Source: Paraoerskovia marina DSM 21750 (GTDB lineage Bacteria > Actinomycetota > Actinomycetes > Actinomycetales > Cellulomonadaceae). From it: 64,000 nucleotides of DNA. Shown one piece after another: positions 20,129-27,666 of this stretch (position 1 is the stretch's first letter; every line of letters begins with the position of its first letter). The translations under genes were made by a program, and so were the position numbers. The DNA is taken from assembly GCF_000701465.1 (NCBI RefSeq), contig NZ_JNIY01000004.1, forward strand, positions 124,001 through 188,000. Direction: 5' to 3'. The notes beneath the pieces are model-generated. The model was given only the letters and a program-made list of their open reading frames with translations. It had not been told where the DNA came from and did not search any database.

Positions 20129-20554
20129 ATGTTCGACGGGCCAGAGCCGATCTACGTGCAGATCGCCGACCATCTCCGCGCACAGGTGCTCTCCGGCGAG
20201 CTCCGGGAGGAGGAGCAGGTCATGTCCACCACACAGTTCGCGACGACGTTCCGCATCAATCCGGCGACCGCAGCCAAGGCCTTCAACGGCCTGGTGGACG
20301 AGGGGGTGCTCTACAAGCGCCGCGGTGTCGGCATGTTCGTCGCCCCGGGCGCCCACGAGACGCTGCTCGCCGCCAACCGTGCGGCGTACGTCGCCGAGGT
20401 GCTCGACCCGGCGCTCGACCGCGCAGAGGTGCTCGGCATCCCGCTGAGCACGGTGCTCGACCACGTCCGGCGACGCGCCTCGGCCGCTCGGCCTGCCGCC
20501 GCGCAGACCTCCGCCCCCGCACAGGATCCCCGGCCCGACGAGGTGACCTCATGA
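20129..20554 (+). CDS. GntR family regulator, YtrA subfamily
   Basis: A 141-residue regulator with an N-terminal winged helix (PIYVQIADHLRAQVLSGELREEEQ, then INPATAAKAFNGLVDEGVLYKRRGVGMFV) and only a short helical C-terminus, as in YtrA-type regulators of ABC transporters. ATG 20129 has AAAGGAGAGGG just upstream. It overlaps the ATPase gene by 4 bases, so it most likely represses its own regulator-ATPase-permease operon until an envelope-active compound is present. Confidence 0.9.
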   Translation: MFDGPEPIYVQIADHLRAQVLSGELREEEQVMSTTQFATTFRINPATAAKAFNGLVDEGVLYKRRGVGMFVAPGAHETLLAANRAAYVAEVLDPALDRAEVLGIPLSTVLDHVRRRASAARPAAAQTSAPAQDPRPDEVTS

Positions 20555-21528
20555 CCGCGAAGCCCGAGTCCGCCGAGACCGTGGCGCCCTTCGCTGCCGA
20601 GCTGCGGGACGTCGTCGTGCGCTACGACCGCGACGGCGAGCCCGCCCTCGACCGCACCGACCTGACCATCCCCGCCGGGACCATCACGGGGCTGCTCGGC
20701 CGCAACGGAGCCGGCAAGTCGACGCTGCTCTCCCTCCTCGCAGGGTTCCGTCGCCCGACCTCGGGCGAGGTGCTGGTCGGCGAGCCGGGAAGCCTCGAGG
20801 CCGCGTACGAGAACCCCTGGGCGAGCATGAACGTCCAGCTCGTCCGCGAGTCCGGCGACGTCTGGGGCGACGAGCGCGTCTCGGAGTCGCTCTCGCACTA
20901 CGAGCTGCTGCGTCCCGCCTGGGACGCCGATCTCGCCGGTCTGGTGCTCGACACCCTCGAGGTCGACCGGTGCACCAAGTACGAGGCGCTGTCCCGGGGC
21001 AAGAAGTCCGCCGTCGCGGCGGCCGTGGGCCTGGCCTCCCGCGCACCGCTGACGATCTTCGACGAGGTCTACCTCGGCATGGACGCACCCAGCCGGTACG
21101 CGTTCTACGACCTGCTCCTCGCCGACTACGCCGAGCATCCCCGCACGATCGTCCTGTCCAGCCACCTGATCGAGGAGATCGAGCGGCTCTTCGAGCACGT
21201 CGCGATCCTCGACCACGGACGCACGCTGCTCAGCGAGCCCGCCGAGGACCTCCGGGGGCGCGGCACGAGCCTCACCGGCCCCGCCGACGTCGTGGCGCGG
21301 CACGTCGGGGACCGGCGGGTCCTGTCCGAGCAGCGGCTCGGGCGCACGGCCCAGGTCGCCGTCCTCGGGTCCTTCGACGCAGCACAGCGAGCCGCCGCCG
21401 TCTCCGACGGTCTCGAGCTCGACGGAGTCACGCTGCAGGACCTCTTCGTCCACCTCACCGCCACGGACGTCGCCCCGGCCCAGCCGGGCTCCGGCGCCCC
21501 CGTCGCACAGCCGCAGGAGGAGCGATGA
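20551..21528 (+). CDS. ABC transporter ATP-binding protein (YtrB type)
   Basis: A 325-residue ATPase with Walker A GRNGAGKST near residue 54, a variant signature LSRGKKS, a Walker B LTIFDEVYLGMD that lacks the usual proline after the acidic pair, and H-loop LSSHLIEE. These variants are common in YtrB-like ATPases linked to GntR regulators. The C-terminal extension of about 100 residues may contact the permease. Overlaps both neighbours by ATGA. Confidence 0.88.
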   Translation: MTAKPESAETVAPFAAELRDVVVRYDRDGEPALDRTDLTIPAGTITGLLGRNGAGKSTLLSLLAGFRRPTSGEVLVGEPGSLEAAYENPWASMNVQLVRESGDVWGDERVSESLSHYELLRPAWDADLAGLVLDTLEVDRCTKYEALSRGKKSAVAAAVGLASRAPLTIFDEVYLGMDAPSRYAFYDLLLADYAEHPRTIVLSSHLIEEIERLFEHVAILDHGRTLLSEPAEDLRGRGTSLTGPADVVARHVGDRRVLSEQRLGRTAQVAVLGSFDAAQRAAAVSDGLELDGVTLQDLFVHLTATDVAPAQPGSGAPVAQPQEER

Positions 21529-22247
21529 CCACCACCCTCGAGGCACGCCGCGAGGCCGTCGCCGACCACGAACGCCGTGCCACGCGCGCGGTCACCCAGT
21601 ACGCCGTCGGCGGGACCTGGTACATCGGGATCTGGTACTTCGTGGTCTCTGTCGTCGCAGCGGTCGTCGTCATCACGATCGAGGTCCGCAACGGAGGCGT
21701 CGGCATCAACCCGGCAGCAGGGCCGGCCGGTTCCGCGCGCTTCTTCCTCTTCGTGATGGCGATCTTGCTGCCCCTGATGATCACTCCGGTGCATCTCGCC
21801 GCGGGAGGCACGCGCAGGACCCTGACGCGCGGGTTCCTGCGTGGCGGGGCGGCCGTCGGCCTCATGTTCGCGGCGGTCTCGACGCTGCTTGTCGTCGTCC
21901 AGCCGGTGGTGCTCGGGTGGCTCGACGTGCCCGTCGTCGGCGACCCGTTCCCGATCCTCACGTACCTCGGCACGCAGGTCGCGCTGTGCATCGTCTACGT
22001 CTTCACCGGCAACGCGATCGCGATCAGCTACTACCGGTTCGGCGGGTGGGTCGGGACGGCGGTCCTCCTCCTGCTCCTCCTGCCGCCGGCGCTCGCGGAG
22101 TACGCGACGACGGTGGGACTCGTCACCGGACTGCCGCTGCCGTCGCCGGCCGTGGTGGTCGTCGGGTGCGCTGTCGCGCTCGCGGCGTCCGCGACCGCGC
22201 TGTGGTTCATGTTCCGCGATCTCCAGGTGCGCCCGCGCGTCGGCTGA
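21525..22247 (+). CDS. ABC transporter permease of the GntR-linked operon
   Basis: A 240-residue membrane protein starting MTTTLEARREAVADHERR, with six hydrophobic helices (for example IGIWYFVVSVVAAVVVI, FFLFVMAILLPLMI, VLLLLLLPPALAEYA). It partners the ATPase encoded upstream (ATGA overlap). Substrate unknown; YtrA-type systems respond to wall-active compounds in other bacteria. Confidence 0.85.
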   Translation: MTTTLEARREAVADHERRATRAVTQYAVGGTWYIGIWYFVVSVVAAVVVITIEVRNGGVGINPAAGPAGSARFFLFVMAILLPLMITPVHLAAGGTRRTLTRGFLRGGAAVGLMFAAVSTLLVVVQPVVLGWLDVPVVGDPFPILTYLGTQVALCIVYVFTGNAIAISYYRFGGWVGTAVLLLLLLPPALAEYATTVGLVTGLPLPSPAVVVVGCAVALAASATALWFMFRDLQVRPRVG

Positions 22248-22258
22248 CGGTGCACGGT

Positions 22259-22296
22259 CTGCGGCCCGCGGCCCTGGACGGGCGTGCGGGCCGCAG
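22259..22296 (+). terminator. hairpin after the GntR-ABC operon
   Basis: CTGCGGCCCGC (22259-22269) pairs perfectly with GCGGGCCGCAG (22286-22296), 11 bases beyond the permease stop. Confidence 0.6.
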
Positions 22297-22302
22297 CGCA
22301 CC

Positions 22303-22315
22303 TAGGCTCCCGGAC
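22303..22315 (+). promoter_or_regulatory. leaderless promoter -10 (TAGGCT) of GATase gene
   Basis: TAGGCT (22303-22308) stands 7 nt before the ATG at 22316, which fixes the start of the amidotransferase gene. Confidence 0.65.
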
Positions 22316-23050
22316 ATGAAGCCGTTCCTGCTCCTGGCGACGCGCGCCGAGGACGTCGCCGCCGACGGGGAGTACGCGGCGTTCCGCCGGTTCGGCGGGC
22401 TCGAGGAGCATCAGCTGCACCGCGTGCGGATGGAGCAGGGGCCGATGCCCGCGGTCGACCTGGACGACTACTCGGGTGTCGTCCTCGGCGGCGGGCCGTT
22501 CAACTCCTCCGACGACGCCGCGACCAAGAGCCCCACCCAGCGCAGGGTTGAGGCCGAGCTCGCCCCGCTGCTGGACGAGATCCTGGACCGCCGGTTCCCG
22601 TTCCTCGGGGCCTGCTACGGCGTCGGGACCCTCGGGCTCCACGGCGGCGGCGTCGTCGACACCACGTACGGCGAGGAGGTCGGGCCCGTGACCGTCCAGC
22701 TCACGCCCGAGGGCCGCGCCGACCCGCTGTGCGCCGACCTGCCGGACGAGTTCGCCGCCTACGTCGGGCACAAGGAGGCGTGCCGTGTGCTGCCGCGGGG
22801 CGCCGTGCTGCTCGCCCGGTCGGCGAACTGCCCGGTGCAGATGTTCCGGGTGGGCCCCAACGCCTACGCCACCCAGTTCCACCCCGAGCTGGACGTCGAC
22901 GGGATCGTCGAGCGGATCGGCGTCTACCGCGAGTACGGGTACTTCCCGGCGGACGAGGCGCAGGCGGTGGCGGACCGCGCCCGGTCACGCGACGTCCGTG
23001 CGCCGGGCCGGATCATGCGGGCGTTCGTCGAGCGGTACGCCCGCGACTGA
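22316..23050 (+). CDS. class I glutamine amidotransferase-like protein (GMP synthase-like)
   Basis: A 244-residue single-domain class I GATase. The nucleophile elbow is GACYGVGTLGLHGG, preceded by VVLGGGPFN, and the His-Glu pair lies in ATQFHPELD, so the triad Cys-His-Glu is complete. No synthetase domain is fused; stand-alone members act on unknown glutamine-like or gamma-glutamyl substrates. The last codons and stop are part of a short direct duplication (17-bp units at 23036 and 23059). Confidence 0.88.
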   Translation: MKPFLLLATRAEDVAADGEYAAFRRFGGLEEHQLHRVRMEQGPMPAVDLDDYSGVVLGGGPFNSSDDAATKSPTQRRVEAELAPLLDEILDRRFPFLGACYGVGTLGLHGGGVVDTTYGEEVGPVTVQLTPEGRADPLCADLPDEFAAYVGHKEACRVLPRGAVLLARSANCPVQMFRVGPNAYATQFHPELDVDGIVERIGVYREYGYFPADEAQAVADRARSRDVRAPGRIMRAFVERYARD

Positions 23051-23079
23051 GGGTGCGCTACGCCCGCGACTGAGGTGGT

Positions 23080-23568
23080 TCAGACGAACCGGGTCGGCCC
23101 CGGCTCCCGCGCGAAGTCGAGGGCCTCGGCGATCCTCGACGAGACGGACGGTGGGACGTCGGGAAGGTCGTCGACCGAGAACCACCCGATCGCCAGCGAC
23201 TCGTCGTCGTTGACCTGCGCGCGCTCGGCGGCCTCGTCGGAGACCGCCCGGGCCAGGAAGAACGCGTCGAGGTACTGGGTGCGGTCCCCGTTCGGGTAGA
23301 CGATGACGGGCGTCGTCGTGAGCGAGACCAGGCCGACGACCTCGACGACGACCGCCGACTCCTCGAGCACCTCCCGTGCGAACCCGCGGGCCGGCTCCTC
23401 ACCCGGGTCGAGGATCCCGCTCAGGAGGGCCCAGCGTCCTGAGTCGGCGCGCCGGCCCAGCAGGAGACGCCCGTCGTCGCGCAGGACGACGCCGGTGACA
23501 CCAGGCATCCACAGGAGATCGGTGCCGACGCGGGAGCGGAGGTGGGCGACGTGCTCGGGAATGGCCAT
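23080..23568 (-). CDS. Nudix hydrolase
   Basis: A 162-residue protein with a Nudix box GILDPGEEPARGFAREVLEE fitting GX5EX7REUXEE, which binds the metal for cleavage of a nucleoside diphosphate linked to X. The N-terminal strands (VTGVVLRDDGRLLLGRRAD) and LLSGIL fit the fold. The ATG at 23568 is preceded at 6 nt by TAGCGT, so it is probably leaderless. It converges on the GATase gene. Substrate unknown. Confidence 0.92.
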   Translation of the reverse strand: MAIPEHVAHLRSRVGTDLLWMPGVTGVVLRDDGRLLLGRRADSGRWALLSGILDPGEEPARGFAREVLEESAVVVEVVGLVSLTTTPVIVYPNGDRTQYLDAFFLARAVSDEAAERAQVNDDESLAIGWFSVDDLPDVPPSVSSRIAEALDFAREPGPTRFV

Positions 23569-23580
23569 GGGCCGACGCTA
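23569..23580 (-). promoter_or_regulatory. leaderless promoter -10 (TAGCGT) of Nudix gene
   Basis: Minus-strand TAGCGT (23575-23580) is 6 nt before the ATG at 23568. Confidence 0.55.
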
Positions 23581-23660
23581 GACGCACCGCCCGCAGATTT
23601 CCTCTCGCCGTGACGGACCGCATCGTGGACACCTGTCGGCGTCCGCTCGACGGCGCGTGC

Positions 23661-23672
23661 TACGTTCTGCTC
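23661..23672 (+). promoter_or_regulatory. leaderless promoter -10 (TACGTT) of aromatic leader peptide
   Basis: TACGTT (23661-23666) is 6 nt before the GTG of the leader peptide, so the attenuator transcript probably begins at the peptide's first codon. Confidence 0.55.
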
Positions 23673-23738
23673 GTGGACATCCGTTGGTATTGGCGCTTTA
23701 CGCTGGCTCCTGGTGGGGCCGAGCGGGCGCACGCCTGA
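23673..23738 (+). CDS. aromatic-amino-acid leader peptide (WYWRF) of the DAHP synthase attenuator
   Basis: A 21-residue peptide MDIRWYWRFTLAPGGAERAHA. Residues 5-9 are Trp-Tyr-Trp-Arg-Phe, the amino acids whose pathway is fed by the DAHP synthase encoded 140 bases downstream. A slow ribosome at these codons would change folding of the following RNA. Position, codon content and the hairpins that follow are the marks of transcription attenuation. Stop TGA at 23736. Confidence 0.8.
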   Translation: MDIRWYWRFTLAPGGAERAHA

Positions 23739-23797
23739 CCAACCACACCCACCGGAGCCAGAACAGGGCCAGGACGCAACCCGCGTCCGGGCCCTTC
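23703..23797 (+). promoter_or_regulatory. transcription attenuator before DAHP synthase
   Basis: CTGGCTCC-t-GGTGGG (23703-23717, inside the leader ORF) can pair with CCCACCGGAGCCAG (23748-23761). Downstream, AGGGCCAGGACGC (23765-23777) pairs with GCGTCCGGGCCCT (23783-23795) with one mismatch and is followed by TCGTCATTC, giving a terminator-like hairpin. Ribosome position over the WYW codons should decide whether the first stem forms. The exact antiterminator is not clear to me by eye. Confidence 0.65.
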
Positions 23798-23878
23798 GTC
23801 ATTCAGACGGGCCGCTCCGGACACAGGATGCGGTGAGCCGGCTCCGCCTGAGCAGATCAGAAACCAGGAGCCCCTCGC

Positions 23879-25069
23879 ATGACCTCGACCTCGCTCGACC
23901 TCGATCCCACGCTCGTCCCGGCAGCACGAACGGTGGACACCTCCGCGCCGGAGGGTGCCGCAGGTGTCACGATGGACGACGTGACCACGACACCCGACTA
24001 CGCCCCGCGCACCGGCACGAGCGATCTCCGCGTCCGCGCCCTCGACCCGTTGCCCGCTCCGGCGGAGATGCTCGCGGACCTCCCGCTGGGTGACGCACGA
24101 TCGGACCTCGTGACGTCGTCGCGCCGTGCCGTGCGCGACGTGCTCGACGGGACGGACGACCGGCTCGTCGTCATCGTCGGGCCGTGCTCGGTCCACGACC
24201 CGGAGGCTGCGCTCGACTACGCGCGGCGCCTGGCCGCCGTCGCGCGGGAGACGGAGCAGGACCTGGTCGTCGTCATGCGCGTGTACTTCGAGAAGCCCCG
24301 GACCACCGTCGGGTGGAAGGGCCTGATCAACGACCCCGATCTCGACGGCACCCACGACGTCAACCGTGGCCTGCGCCTGGCCCGGGAGGTGCTCCTCGGC
24401 GTCCTCGACGCAGGGGTCCCGGCGGCGTGCGAGTTCCTCGAGCCGACCAGCCCGCAGTACATCGCGGACGCCGTGAGCTGGGGCGCGATCGGCGCCCGCA
24501 ACGCCGAGTCGCAGGTGCACCGCCAGCTCGCCAGCGGCCTGTCGATGCCGGTGGGCTTCAAGAACGCCACGGACGGCGACATCCGCATCGCCGTCGACGG
24601 CTGCATCACCGCCGCGAGCGAGCACACCTTCTTCGGCATGGACTCCGTGGGGCGTGCCGCGGCCGTCGAGACTGCCGGCAACCCGGACTGCCACGTGATC
24701 CTCCGGGGCGGCCGGGGCGGGCCCAACTACTCGCCCGACGACGTCGCCGCAGCCCTCGACGTCGCGCGCACCTCGGGCCTGGGTGGCGCCGTCGAGCACG
24801 GTCTCGTCGTCGACGCCTCGCACGGCAACTCGGGCAAGGACCACGTGCGTCAGGCGGAGGTCGTGCGCGAGATCGCCGAGCGTCTGGCGTCCGGCGAGGC
24901 AGGCATCACGGGCCTGATGATGGAGTCGTTCCTCGTGGCGGGCGCGCAGGCACCGGCGCCCAGCGGCCTGGAGTACGGCAAGTCCGTGACGGACAAGTGC
25001 ATGGACTGGGACACGACCGCCGACCTCCTGCGCGAGCTCGCGGCGGCGGTGCGCGCCCGGCGCGCCTGA
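23879..25069 (+). CDS. aroF: 3-deoxy-7-phosphoheptulonate (DAHP) synthase, class I
   Basis: A 396-residue enzyme condensing phosphoenolpyruvate and erythrose 4-phosphate, the first step of the shikimate pathway. Class I (AroFGH) motifs are clear: VVIVGPCSVHDPEAALDYA, MRVYFEKPRTTVGWKGLINDP, PVGFKNATDG, HVILRGGRGGPNY and VVDASHGNSGKDH. The N-terminal extension of about 45 residues is low in conservation. CAGGAGCCCCTCGC precedes the ATG. The leader peptide and attenuator upstream imply control by aromatic amino-acid supply. Paralogue name (aroF, G or H) cannot be fixed. Confidence 0.95.
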   Translation: MTSTSLDLDPTLVPAARTVDTSAPEGAAGVTMDDVTTTPDYAPRTGTSDLRVRALDPLPAPAEMLADLPLGDARSDLVTSSRRAVRDVLDGTDDRLVVIVGPCSVHDPEAALDYARRLAAVARETEQDLVVVMRVYFEKPRTTVGWKGLINDPDLDGTHDVNRGLRLAREVLLGVLDAGVPAACEFLEPTSPQYIADAVSWGAIGARNAESQVHRQLASGLSMPVGFKNATDGDIRIAVDGCITAASEHTFFGMDSVGRAAAVETAGNPDCHVILRGGRGGPNYSPDDVAAALDVARTSGLGGAVEHGLVVDASHGNSGKDHVRQAEVVREIAERLASGEAGITGLMMESFLVAGAQAPAPSGLEYGKSVTDKCMDWDTTADLLRELAAAVRARRA

Positions 25070-25121
25070 CCGCTTGCGCCCCCAGGGGGCGCGCGTGCGC
25101 CGGACGGGTCACGATGGCGGG

Positions 25122-25565
25122 GTGGACCACGCCGACACCCCGCCGTCCTGCCCGCAATGCGGGCACGCGCTGAGCATGTTCGCCGAGGCTCCGATGGGGG
25201 CCGCAGAGCGGGCCGCCTCGAGGGTCGCCGCCGTCGTGGCGTCCTGGTGGTTCTCGCTGGCGCTCGCGACGGCGATGGTCGTCTGGATCGCGGTGAACGT
25301 CGTCTGGCGGCCGTTCGAGCCCTACCCGATGATCATGGTCGCGGGGCTTGCGGGCGGGCTCGGCGTGATCTCGGCGTTCTACGGCCCGCTGATCCTGCTC
25401 ACGCAGCGTCGTGCCGCGATGCGCGACCGTGCACGGGACCGAGAGACCTATCTCGTGGCGGCGCGGACGGAGGACGACCTGCACGCGCTGTCCGCGCAGG
25501 TCACGCGCCTGGCCCGCCCGCTCGCGACCGAGCACGCCGACGACGACGGAAGGACGGACCGATGA
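25122..25565 (+). CDS. DUF1003-like membrane protein with N-terminal CxxC
   Basis: A 147-residue protein. The N-terminus has a CPQCGH half zinc ribbon; two membrane helices follow (WWFSLALATAMVVWIAVNVVW and PMIMVAGLAGGLGVISAFYG), then LILLTQRRAAMRDRARDRETYLV, the conserved amphipathic part of the DUF1003 family. The GTG at 25122 is preceded at 6 nt by CACGAT, fitting a leaderless start. It overlaps the DM13-like gene by 4 bases. Role unknown. Confidence 0.7.
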   Translation: MDHADTPPSCPQCGHALSMFAEAPMGAAERAASRVAAVVASWWFSLALATAMVVWIAVNVVWRPFEPYPMIMVAGLAGGLGVISAFYGPLILLTQRRAAMRDRARDRETYLVAARTEDDLHALSAQVTRLARPLATEHADDDGRTDR

Positions 25566-25894
25566 CGACCGACGCCACCGCGACGATCACCGGGCACGAG
25601 GCCCGCGGCAGGGCGGTCCTGGAGCGCGAGGCCGACGGCTCCGCCGTCGTGCGGCTGACGGACTTCTGGGTCGCCCCGGGCGCCCCCGACGTCCGGCTCT
25701 ACGTGACGGCCCGCGAGGACGGGCGCGTGGACCGCTCGGCGGTCCAGCTGGGCCGGGTGCCCGACCGGACTCCCGAGCTGTCCTTCCCCGTGCCCGACGG
25801 CGTCGACGTGGCGGACCTGCGGCACGTCGTCGTGCACTGCACGGTGTACTCGGTGTATTTCGGTGCGGGGGAGTGGCTTCGCGTCGACCGGTAG
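25562..25894 (+). CDS. DM13-like domain protein
   Basis: A 110-residue protein made of little more than one domain: AVLEREADGSAVVRLTDFWVAPGAPDVRLYVT, then ELSFPVPDGVDVADLRHVVVHCTVYSVYFG. This follows the DM13 pattern, a predicted electron-transfer or redox domain with a conserved Cys in the VVxxC segment, retained here. No signal peptide is visible, so unlike most DM13 proteins it appears cytoplasmic. Coupled by ATGA to the DUF1003-like gene. Confidence 0.7.
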   Translation: MTTDATATITGHEARGRAVLEREADGSAVVRLTDFWVAPGAPDVRLYVTAREDGRVDRSAVQLGRVPDRTPELSFPVPDGVDVADLRHVVVHCTVYSVYFGAGEWLRVDR

Positions 25895-25934
25895 GTGGAC
25901 GTGGCTCGTCCGCTCCGCGGGCACCGGTGCAGGC

Positions 25935-25952
25935 TTGTGAAAATAGGCACAA
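25935..25952. promoter_or_regulatory. CRP/FNR-type palindrome at formate/nitrite channel start
   Basis: TTGTG-N8-CACAA ends 3 bases before the ATG at 25956 and covers a TAGGCA hexamer spaced 6 nt from it. It resembles the TGTGA-N6-TCACA sites of Crp/GlxR-type regulators. Its overlap with the promoter suggests repression rather than activation. Confidence 0.5.
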
Positions 25953-25955
25953 AGT

Positions 25956-26867
25956 ATGGACGTGCTGACCCTCCCCGAGACCGTGACCGAGCAGAGCCAC
26001 GCCGCCAAGGTCAAGGTGTCGACGGCGCGGCAGCACCCGTTCCGCTACGCCGTCTCCGCGATGCTCGCCGGGATGTACATCGGTGTCGGCGTCGTGCTCA
26101 TGCTGGCGACGGCGGGCCCGTTCCTCGCCGCCGGGGACCCGGCGTGCCAGCTCGTCTCGGGCGTCGTCTTCGCGGCGGCCCTGACCCTCGTCGTCTTCGC
26201 CGGGTCCGAGCTCGCCACCTCCGCGATGATGATCCTCAGCCAGGGCGTGGCGACCCGCGCAGTGCGGTTCACGACGGCGGTCGGGACCCTCGCCCTGTGC
26301 CTGGTGGGCAATCTCCTGGGTTCCATGGCGTTCGCGTGGATGGTCGTGCAGTCCAAGGTGCTCGAGTCGAACCCCGCGGCGCACGAGATGCTGGCGTCGA
26401 TGCTCGACCACAAGGCCCACGAGACCGCCGGGGAGATGTTCTTCCGCGGGGTCCTCTGCAACATCCTCGTCTGCGCGGCCATCTGGGCCTGCGGTCGGCT
26501 GAAGACCGAGGTCGGCAGGGCGATCGTGATCTTCTGGGCCGTCTTCGCGTTCATCGCCTCCGGGTTCGAGCACGTCGTCGCCAACATGACGACCTTCAGC
26601 CTCGGTCTGTTCACCGGAGACATGACGACGTGGGCGACGTTCGGCGAGAACGTCGTCTGGGTCGGGCTCGGCAACCTCGTGGGCGGTGCCGTCGTCGTCG
26701 GGCTCGGCTACGTCGTCGTCGCCGGGAGAATCACCCCCGCCTCGACGGGCGGTGCCCCGGACGGCTCACTAGGGTCAGGACATGGGGGAGCAGCCGAGCC
26801 GTCCACCGCCGTCGATGTCGACATCGACGCCGCCCCCGGGCGCTCCGGCGCCGACACCCTCACCTGA
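25956..26867 (+). CDS. formate/nitrite transporter family (FNT) channel
   Basis: A 303-residue channel with six membrane helices. Family segments include AMLAGMYIGVGVVLML (helix 1), SELATSAMMILSQGV (the conserved region between helices 2 and 3), RGVLCNILVCAAIWA and FWAVFAFIASGFEHVVANMTTF with the central His. It passes formate, nitrite or similar small anions. The C-terminal 40 residues are a hydrophilic extension overlapped by the next gene. No nitrite reductase gene is nearby, so the substrate is open. Confidence 0.92.
   Translation: MDVLTLPETVTEQSHAAKVKVSTARQHPFRYAVSAMLAGMYIGVGVVLMLATAGPFLAAGDPACQLVSGVVFAAALTLVVFAGSELATSAMMILSQGVATRAVRFTTAVGTLALCLVGNLLGSMAFAWMVVQSKVLESNPAAHEMLASMLDHKAHETAGEMFFRGVLCNILVCAAIWACGRLKTEVGRAIVIFWAVFAFIASGFEHVVANMTTFSLGLFTGDMTTWATFGENVVWVGLGNLVGGAVVVGLGYVVVAGRITPASTGGAPDGSLGSGHGGAAEPSTAVDVDIDAAPGRSGADTLT
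26770..26781 (+). promoter_or_regulatory. leaderless promoter -10 (TAGGGT) inside the FNT gene
   Basis: TAGGGT (26770-26775) is 6 nt before the ATG at 26782, within the 3' end of the FNT reading frame. Confidence 0.5.
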
Positions 26868-27432
26868 CGCCGCGCGTCACGAGCTCGCCCACCGGCACCA
26901 CCTGCACATGCTGGTCGCCGTCACGCTGATCGTGGCGATCGTCGTCGTCGTGATCTGGCAGGTCGCGGCCCGGCAGGGCCCACGGTTCGTCCAGACGCCC
27001 GCAGCAGCAGCCACGACCGTCGCCACCGGCACCACCGAGGTGGCGGCCGGGACGACGCCCGACTCGGCGCCCCACTGCGAGACGGCGGGCGGGACGCGGG
27101 CCGTCGTCGCCGTCGACGGACCCGCGGCACGGGTCGAGCTCGTCAACGACGGCAGCGTCGCAGCGACACTCTCCGGGGCGCACGACGGCGTCCTGGTCGT
27201 CTTCGAGAGCGACGGGAGCCCGGGGGAGAGCAGCAGCCGTGTGGGCCCCGGGGAGAGCGTCACGGCATGGGTGGTGCCCGACCCACCCGAGGGCGACGCG
27301 CGGACGGGGACGCGGGTGCAGCATCTTGCGCTCGCCGTCTCGACCCTCGGCGTCGACACCGTGCAGACCGTCCGCCTCTCGCCGACGGTCGTCTCCGGCG
27401 ACCCGCAGGTGCTCTGCGAGACCGAGGAGTAG
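26782..27432 (+). CDS. membrane-anchored extracytoplasmic protein, function unknown
   Basis: A 216-residue protein with a Pro/Ser/Thr-rich cytoplasmic N-terminus, one membrane helix (HMLVAVTLIVAIVVVVIWQVA) and an extracytoplasmic domain that looks all-beta, with two cysteines (PHCETAGG and VLCETEE) at its ends that could form a disulfide. If it starts at 26782 it overlaps the FNT gene by 86 bases in another frame; ATG 26815 or 26908 are alternatives. Family not recognised. Confidence 0.7.
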   Translation: MGEQPSRPPPSMSTSTPPPGAPAPTPSPDAARHELAHRHHLHMLVAVTLIVAIVVVVIWQVAARQGPRFVQTPAAAATTVATGTTEVAAGTTPDSAPHCETAGGTRAVVAVDGPAARVELVNDGSVAATLSGAHDGVLVVFESDGSPGESSSRVGPGESVTAWVVPDPPEGDARTGTRVQHLALAVSTLGVDTVQTVRLSPTVVSGDPQVLCETEE

Positions 27433-27485
27433 CGGAGCGCGACGGGCGCGGGCCGGGTGAAGGCACGCCGGAAGGCCCGAGAACG

Positions 27486-27522
27486 ACGAAGGCCTGAGAT
27501 CCACTGGATCTCAGGCCTTCGT
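27486..27522. terminator. strong hairpin between the secreted-protein gene and tRNA-Pro
   Basis: A perfect 17-bp stem ACGAAGGCCTGAGATCC/GGATCTCAGGCCTTCGT with a 3-base loop lies just past the tRNA 3' end and 53 bases after the rightward gene. It can end transcripts from both sides. Confidence 0.75.
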
Positions 27523-27523
27523 G

Positions 27524-27601
<78 letters not shown>

Positions 27602-27666
27602 GTGCTCCACTGCGTAGCGAAGCCTGCTCAGAATAGCCGACACATGCCCGTTCGACGAAACCGGCG

